Source of the DNA: Pseudomonadota bacterium
GTDB taxonomy: Bacteria > Pseudomonadota > Gammaproteobacteria > Burkholderiales > SG8-39
Length of the DNA stretch: 43,045 nt
Direction: 5' to 3'
Assembly: GCA_018241645.1 (NCBI GenBank)
Contig: JAFEDL010000082.1
Coordinates: 1-43,045, forward strand
The position numbers and the translations under genes were made by a program. Below, piece after piece: positions 36,614-43,045 of the stretch. Position 1 is the first letter of the stretch; every line of letters begins with the position of its first letter. The notes below the pieces were generated by a model, which did no database searches, was not told the DNA's origin, and saw nothing but the letters and a program-made list of their open reading frames with translations.

Positions 36614-36680
36614 TCTCATGATTTTGCGAAGTTCTTGGTCCGCCCGGTCGGGCGGACCTTAACTTCGCAAAATCATGAGA
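36614..36680. repeat. 67-base near-perfect palindrome between convergent genes
   Basis: Outer arms of 20 bases are perfect: TCTCATGATTTTGCGAAGTT (36614-36633) against its exact complement at 36661-36680. Inside is a second perfect dyad, GGTCCGCCCG and CGGGCGGACC (36637-36658) around GT. Only a 3-against-2 base bulge interrupts the whole. It lies right after the secF terminator and 41 bases before the end of a convergent gene. A bidirectional terminator or a REP/MITE-like element are options. Confidence 0.85.
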
Positions 36681-36721
36681 GTGTGAACTTCAAAACCGGC
36701 GCCGCGGCCAACCTCAGGTAG

Positions 36722-38728
36722 CTACTTCAATATCTGCACCAGGTTGTTGTAGTCGTCCGTCCAGAGCCGCCAGGTCGGCTTTTCCTCCACCGGCTCGGAC
36801 ACGTCCTTGATCAGCTTGTCCTCCAGCGCCTTCGGGTCGCGCGAGACCAGCACCCAGTCGCTCTGGGTCCTGTCCTCCTCGCCCTTCTCGTAGACGTTCA
36901 CCGCGTAAGCGCCGGAGACCTTCGCGATCTGCCCCACCACCGGCCCGAGGTTGAGGAACCGGTTGGAGACGTGGAACGCGACGATGCCGTCCGGCTTCAT
37001 GTGCCGGAAATACACCGCGAGCGCCTCCCTGGTGATGAGGTGCACGGGGATGGAGTCGCTCGAGAAGGCGTCCACCGCCAGCACGTCGAACTGTTCGGGC
37101 TTCTCGCGCTCCAGCGTCAAGCGCGCATCTCCCAGCGCGATCTCGATCTTCGCCTCGCTGTCGCCGAGGTACCTGAATTCGCTCTTGGCGATCCTGACCA
37201 CCGCGGGGCTGATGTCGTAGAACCGGTAGACGTCGCCCTGCCGGCCGTAGGCGGCCAGGGTGCCGGTTCCCAGCCCGATCACGCCCACGCGGATGGGGCC
37301 GCCGGCCTGCTTGGCCGCGATCGCCTTGCCGATGCCCGAGGTGACCTGGTAGTAGGTCGTGGGCTCCCGGCGCGAAGGCCCGTTCAGGTACTGCTCGCCG
37401 TGCATGATGGTGCCATGGAGCAGGCGCCGCAGGTGGTCCTCGGCGCCCTCGGTGCCGTACTCCTTGACGCGCAGCACGCCGTAGAAATCACGCACAGACA
37501 GGCGCACGTAGTCCTGGAACTTGAAGCCGTCGTAGCACAGGGCCGCGGTGGCCCCGGCCAGCGTGGCGAGGCTGAAACCGAGCGCCACGTAGTTCAGCGA
37601 CCGGTACAGGACCGCGGCGAGCAGCGCGCATGCGACCAGCCCGATGCCCAGTTCGTAGTAGGCGTTGAAGGCGAGCGGCGCGACCACCGCGACAAACAGC
37701 CCGCCCAGCGCGCCGCCCACCGAGACCCACAGGTAGAAGGCCGTCAGGTGGCTGTTCGCGGGCCGCAGCCGGTAGAGCTCGCCGTGGCAGAACATGCACG
37801 CGAAGAACAGCCCGGTCAGGAAGACGCCCAGCTGCACGTAGAGGTCGAACTGGTGGTCGGGGTCGACCAGCAGCCAGGCCATTGCGCCGATCGCAGCCAG
37901 CACCACGGGCCACCAGAACTTCGGCCGGTACAGGCCCTGCCCCTCGAAACACAGGATGAAGGTCAGCAGGTACAGCGTCAGCGGCGCGAGCCAGAGCAGC
38001 GGGATCGCGGCGATGTTCTGGGTGATGTGGTTCGTGACCGCCAGCAGGATGGCCGATCCGGTCGCGGACAGCGCGAGCCACAACGCAATGTCCTTGCCTC
38101 CCGGAGCAGGCGCGTCCGAAGCCTCGGCCGTCCGCGCGACGGCTCCCGGCTGGGCGTTGGACACCATCCATGCGAGCGCCGCGCACAGCACCGCGAACGC
38201 CGCGAACATCCACGACCACCCGTAGACCTGCTGGCCGTTGGTGAGGTTCGGCTCCACGAACAGCGGATACCCGACCAGGGCGAGCAGCGATGCGAAGTTG
38301 GACACGGCGAACAGGCGATACGGGTTCGCTCCCGGCTGCGCGCGCGAGAACCAGGCCTGCACCAGGGGGCTGGTCGAGGAAATCAGCAGGTAGGGCAGGC
38401 CCACCGTGGCCGTGAGCAGCAGCAGGATGCGCGAAATCGGCTCGCCCCCGCCCTCGGGCTTCCAGGACGGGTCGGGCAGGATCGGCAGGGTGGCCGCCGC
38501 GGCCGCGAGCAGCGCCGTGTGCAGGAGCGCCTGCGCACGGGGCGAGAGCTTCGCGGATGCGGCATGCGCATACGCGTAGCCGGCCAGCAGGATGCACTGG
38601 AAGAACAGCATGCAGGTGGTCCAGACCGCGGCCGTCCCGCCGAACCACGGCAGGATCAGCCGCGCGATCAGCGGCTGGACAAGGAACAGCAGGAACGAGG
38701 ACAGGAAGATCGTGAGTGCGTAAAGCAT
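36722..38728 (-). CDS. Membrane protein fused to spermidine-synthase-like domain
   Basis: 668 residues. The N-terminal 380 or so are a hydrophobic domain of about 11-12 membrane segments, opening LTIFLSSFLLFLVQPLIARLILPWFGG, a start common to 'fused MFS/spermidine synthase' proteins. The C-terminal part is a Rossmann methyltransferase-like fold: VGVIGLGTGTLAAYGR (about 501-516), YDISPAVVRIAK, ALGDARLTLE and VDAFSSDSIPVHLITREAL. The family's aminopropyltransferase activity is unproven and several such proteins are thought not to make spermidine. The protein ends in YNNLVQIL. It is convergent with secF, past a terminator and palindrome, and lies 45 bases downstream of the purB stop on the same strand. 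ATG 38728 lacks a clear ribosome site. Confidence 0.88.
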   Translation of the reverse strand: MLYALTIFLSSFLLFLVQPLIARLILPWFGGTAAVWTTCMLFFQCILLAGYAYAHAASAKLSPRAQALLHTALLAAAAATLPILPDPSWKPEGGGEPISRILLLLTATVGLPYLLISSTSPLVQAWFSRAQPGANPYRLFAVSNFASLLALVGYPLFVEPNLTNGQQVYGWSWMFAAFAVLCAALAWMVSNAQPGAVARTAEASDAPAPGGKDIALWLALSATGSAILLAVTNHITQNIAAIPLLWLAPLTLYLLTFILCFEGQGLYRPKFWWPVVLAAIGAMAWLLVDPDHQFDLYVQLGVFLTGLFFACMFCHGELYRLRPANSHLTAFYLWVSVGGALGGLFVAVVAPLAFNAYYELGIGLVACALLAAVLYRSLNYVALGFSLATLAGATAALCYDGFKFQDYVRLSVRDFYGVLRVKEYGTEGAEDHLRRLLHGTIMHGEQYLNGPSRREPTTYYQVTSGIGKAIAAKQAGGPIRVGVIGLGTGTLAAYGRQGDVYRFYDISPAVVRIAKSEFRYLGDSEAKIEIALGDARLTLEREKPEQFDVLAVDAFSSDSIPVHLITREALAVYFRHMKPDGIVAFHVSNRFLNLGPVVGQIAKVSGAYAVNVYEKGEEDRTQSDWVLVSRDPKALEDKLIKDVSEPVEEKPTWRLWTDDYNNLVQILK

Positions 38729-38773
38729 GGGCCGAGGCGCGCGGCAAGGCGCGTCGTTGCGAAAACGGTTGGG

Positions 38774-40873
<2,100 letters not shown>

Positions 40874-40888
40874 ACAGGAACCCCGCGG

Positions 40889-41344
40889 ATGAACGACGGC
40901 ACCCTGCTGTTCGTCAATTTCGCGGTGTATTCCTGGCTGCTGCTCGTCCCGGTCATTGCAGTCGAAGCCCGCGAGCTCCACACGGGCCTCAAGGTCCCGG
41001 CGGGACGCGCGGCCGCGGTTTCGGGCCTCGCCAACCTGGCCTCGACACTCCTCGCAACCCTGGCCGTGCTGGCGGCTGGGTGGCTGCTCGGCTTTCTCGA
41101 CGTGATCGCCGAACCGCAGGCGGGCGAAGGCGACGTCGCCGTGCTCATAGCGCTTGTGCCCTGCTATTTCCTCTCCGCCTGGTCGGAGACGCTGGTCGGC
41201 GCCCCCTTGCTCAGGTCCGCCCCGCGCGAGGCAGTGCGCGCCGTGTTCTTCCGCGCGAACCAGCTCAGCTACGCGATGCTTGCGATCGTCCCCGTGGCGC
41301 GGTTCGCCAAGAGCGCGATCGTCAACGGGCGCCTCATCTGGTGA
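40889..41344 (+). CDS. Putative membrane protein, 151 aa
   Basis: 151 residues, starting 15 bases after the GST stop. At least three hydrophobic segments are visible: LLFVNFAVYSWLLLVPVIAV (6-25), LASTLLATLAVLAAGWLLGFL near 50-70, and AVLIALVPCYFLSAW near 83-97. Charged loops lie between them, as in EARELHTGLKV and RSAPREAVRAVFFRANQLSYA. The C-terminus has a fourth weakly hydrophobic stretch. I recognise no family. The gene is convergent with mnmA, with six bases between the stops. No function proposed. Confidence 0.7.
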   Translation: MNDGTLLFVNFAVYSWLLLVPVIAVEARELHTGLKVPAGRAAAVSGLANLASTLLATLAVLAAGWLLGFLDVIAEPQAGEGDVAVLIALVPCYFLSAWSETLVGAPLLRSAPREAVRAVFFRANQLSYAMLAIVPVARFAKSAIVNGRLIW

Positions 41345-41350
41345 GCGCGG

Positions 41351-42445
41351 CTAGGCGATGATCCCGCCGCCGAGGCAGACCGGCCCGTCGTAGACGACCA
41401 CCGACTGGCCGGGCGTCACGGCCCAGTGCGGCTCGGAAAACTCCAGCGAAAACCCGCCGTCTTCTACCCGCGTGACCTGGCAGGTGGAGTCCGCCTGCCG
41501 GTAGCGGCTCTTGGCCGTGTGCACCGACCCCTCCTCGGGCGGCTCCCCGCTCACCCAGCTCGCGTCCATCGCCGATAGCCGGCGCCGCAGCAGGAGCGGG
41601 TCGTCGTGCCCCTGCACCACGACCAGGGTGTTCTCGCCGAGGTCCTTCGCGGCCACGTACCAGGCCCCGCCGTCGCCGCCCTGCCTGCCGCCGATGCCGA
41701 TGCCCTTCCTCTGCCCGATCGTGTAGAACGCGAGTCCAATATGCTGCCCGACCAGCCGGCCGTCGGGCGTCTTGATCGGCCCCGGCTCCCGCGGCAGGTA
41801 GCGGTTGAGAAATTCGCGGAACGGGCGCTCCCCGATGAAGCAGATGCCGGTGGAATCCTTCTTGGCATGGTTCGGCAGGCAGGCCTCCTCGGCGATGCGC
41901 CGCACCTCGGTCTTCTTCAGGTGCCCCACCGGGAACAGGACGCGCGACAGCTGCGCCTGGTTCAGGCGGTGCAGGAAGTAGCTCTGGTCCTTGGCCGGGT
42001 CCGCGCCGCGCAGCAGCTCGAACTTGCTCACGCCCTCCGCGCGGTCCACCACCGTCTCGCGCACCTGCGCGTAGTGCCCGGTGGCGATGCGCGTGGCGCC
42101 GAGGTCCATGGCGTGGTCGAGGAACGCCTTGAACTTGATCTCGGCGTTGCACAGCACGTCCGGGTTCGGCGTGCGCCCCGCCGCATACTCGGACAGGAAG
42201 CTCGCGAACACGCGGTCCTTGTACTCGGCGGCGAAATTCACCGCCTCGAGCTCGATGCCGATCACGTCGGCGGCCGAGGCCGCGTCGATCAGGTCCTGGC
42301 GGGTCGAGCAGTACTCGTCGTCGTCGTCGTCCTCCCAGTTCTTCATGAACAGGCCCACGACGTCGTATCCCTGGCGCTTGAGCAGCAGCGCGGCCACCGA
42401 GGAATCCACCCCGCCCGACAGGCCGACGACGATCCGCTCGCCCAT
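41351..42445 (-). CDS. mnmA: tRNA-specific 2-thiouridylase MnmA
   Basis: 364 residues, near E. coli MnmA (368). It thiolates U34 of Lys, Glu and Gln tRNAs using ATP and a persulfide relay. The PP-loop is [16 protein letters not shown] (residues 7-22). The catalytic cysteines are Cys99 in [12 protein letters not shown] and Cys202 in [28 protein letters not shown] and [16 protein letters not shown] are further signatures. A run of Asp (39-43 in [11 protein letters not shown]) is encoded by a GTC repeat on the plus strand and is common in MnmA. Translation starts two bases after the NUDIX stop, so the genes are coupled. This mirrors nudJ-mnmA in E. coli. Confidence 0.97.
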   Translation of the reverse strand: MGERIVVGLSGGVDSSVAALLLKRQGYDVVGLFMKNWEDDDDDEYCSTRQDLIDAASAADVIGIELEAVNFAAEYKDRVFASFLSEYAAGRTPNPDVLCNAEIKFKAFLDHAMDLGATRIATGHYAQVRETVVDRAEGVSKFELLRGADPAKDQSYFLHRLNQAQLSRVLFPVGHLKKTEVRRIAEEACLPNHAKKDSTGICFIGERPFREFLNRYLPREPGPIKTPDGRLVGQHIGLAFYTIGQRKGIGIGGRQGGDGGAWYVAAKDLGENTLVVVQGHDDPLLLRRRLSAMDASWVSGEPPEEGSVHTAKSRYRQADSTCQVTRVEDGGFSLEFSEPHWAVTPGQSVVVYDGPVCLGGGIIA

Positions 42446-42447
42446 GG

Positions 42448-42900
42448 TCAGGCGAACTCCCGCGAAAACACGTCGAGCGGGAAGCGCCGGCCCGCCAGGT
42501 AGTCGTCGATGCAGCGCATGACGAGCGGCGAGCGGTGCATGTCCGCCTTCGCCGCCAGCTCCTCGCGCGACAGCCAGTGCGTGGCCACGATCTCGGCATC
42601 GAGCTTGCGCGCGGTGTCGTACCCCTTCAGCACCCCGGCGAAGGCGAAGCGCAGGAAGGTGTTGTCCGCCGGGGCGTAGTGCCAGCGGTAGATTCCGACC
42701 AGGGCGGTCGGCTCGAACAGGTGCGCCGTTTCCTCAAGGGTCTCGCGCGCGCACGCGGCGACCAGCGACTCGCCCGGGTCGAGGTGCCCGGCCGGCTGGT
42801 TGAGCACGCGCCGGCCGTCCGCGATTTCCTCCACGAGCAGGAATTTGCCGTCGCGCTCGACGAGCGCGGCGACGGTGGCGCTGGGCTTCCAGGGCGTCAC
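42448..42900 (-). CDS. NUDIX hydrolase (NudJ-like)
   Basis: 150 residues from GTG 42900. The Nudix box is [22 protein letters not shown] with the metal-binding R-E-x2-E-E core, at about residues 38-59. [16 protein letters not shown] at the start and a [18 protein letters not shown] segment fit NudJ, a phosphatase of thiamine pyrophosphate and other nucleotides in E. coli; NudJ there also sits beside mnmA, which supports the call. Specificity is unproven. It lies seven bases after the stop of an aminotransferase gene and two bases before mnmA, so all three may share a transcript. Confidence 0.92.
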   Translation of the reverse strand: MTPWKPSATVAALVERDGKFLLVEEIADGRRVLNQPAGHLDPGESLVAACARETLEETAHLFEPTALVGIYRWHYAPADNTFLRFAFAGVLKGYDTARKLDAEIVATHWLSREELAAKADMHRSPLVMRCIDDYLAGRRFPLDVFSREFA

Positions 42901-42907
42901 GGCAGGT

Positions 42908-43045
42908 TCACTTCGTGTTCTTCTTTACGAACTCCGCCATGCGCGCGACGCCCTTCTCGATCATCTCGTTCGAGGCCGCGTAGGAGAACCGCACGTGCTG
43001 GCCTTCGCCCGGCACCCGCGAGCCGAAATGGATGTCGGCAAGCAC
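42908..43045 (-). CDS. Class I/II aminotransferase, C-terminal fragment
   Basis: Only the last 45 codons are in the window; the gene runs out of the right edge. The visible protein, LADIHFGSRVPGEGQHVRFS then YAASNEMIEKGVARMAEFV, resembles the C-terminus of fold type I pyridoxal-phosphate aminotransferases, where G-E-G-x-V-R-F-S-Y carries the conserved arginine that binds the substrate carboxylate. It precedes the NUDIX gene by seven bases. Which aminotransferase cannot be told from this fragment. Confidence 0.8.
   Translation of the reverse strand: MLADIHFGSRVPGEGQHVRFSYAASNEMIEKGVARMAEFVKKNTK

Noticed and set aside
42314-42330. GTC trinucleotide run
   Set aside because: It encodes the Asp-rich stretch common in MnmA and is explained by the protein.

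Overview
The window looks like chromosomal DNA of a high-GC betaproteobacterium, most likely Burkholderiales or a close relative. The evidence is gene order: purM / AI-2E exporter / hda / HAD phosphatase / pcnB / folK / deoxynucleoside kinase / panB / panC, then queA-tgt-yajC-secD-secF, then purB with mnmA and a NUDIX gene. A Bug-type (TctC-like) solute-binding protein also fits. No insertion sequence, prophage, CRISPR array or rRNA was seen. The one RNA gene found is a tRNA-Leu(CAA).

Layout. 1-1350: two small lipoproteins (one CHRD-domain, cut by the window edge) and a small baeRF-like protein. 1459-7811: an accessory metabolic block with a Bug-family binding protein, a fumarylacetoacetate-hydrolase-fold enzyme, a three-domain ACP / fatty-acyl-AMP ligase / PlsC acyltransferase fusion, a maleate-isomerase-like enzyme and an SDR oxidoreductase. 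7837-13980: dnaE, a DMT exporter, a DUF433/DUF5615 toxin-antitoxin pair and purM. 14070-20955: a long, tightly packed forward operon for DnaA control, RNA polyadenylation, folate and pantothenate. 20964-24416: a small orphan, a gamma-glutamyltransferase-fold enzyme and a divergent FAD-dependent oxidoreductase.

24632-30867 is the most interesting region. It holds a complete DSF-type quorum-sensing set: an RpfF-like signal synthase with both catalytic glutamates, an RpfC-like hybrid sensor kinase and an RpfG-like REC-HD-GYP regulator. Between synthase and receptor lie two putative iron oxygenases, a heme-oxygenase-like diiron protein (HDO) and a membrane fatty acid hydroxylase of the sterol desaturase superfamily. 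I propose, as inference, that they modify or degrade the fatty acid signal, or remodel lipids in response to it. The RpfC-like kinase also seems to carry an extra degenerate receiver domain.

31009-43045 returns to housekeeping genes: tRNA-Leu, queA-tgt, yajC-secD-secF followed by a terminator and a 67-base near-perfect palindrome, a membrane-fused spermidine-synthase-like protein, purB, a GST, a small membrane protein, mnmA, a NUDIX hydrolase and the end of an aminotransferase. Several promoters have extended -10 boxes placed so close to the start codon that near-leaderless transcripts are likely (queA, dnaE, the DMT exporter).
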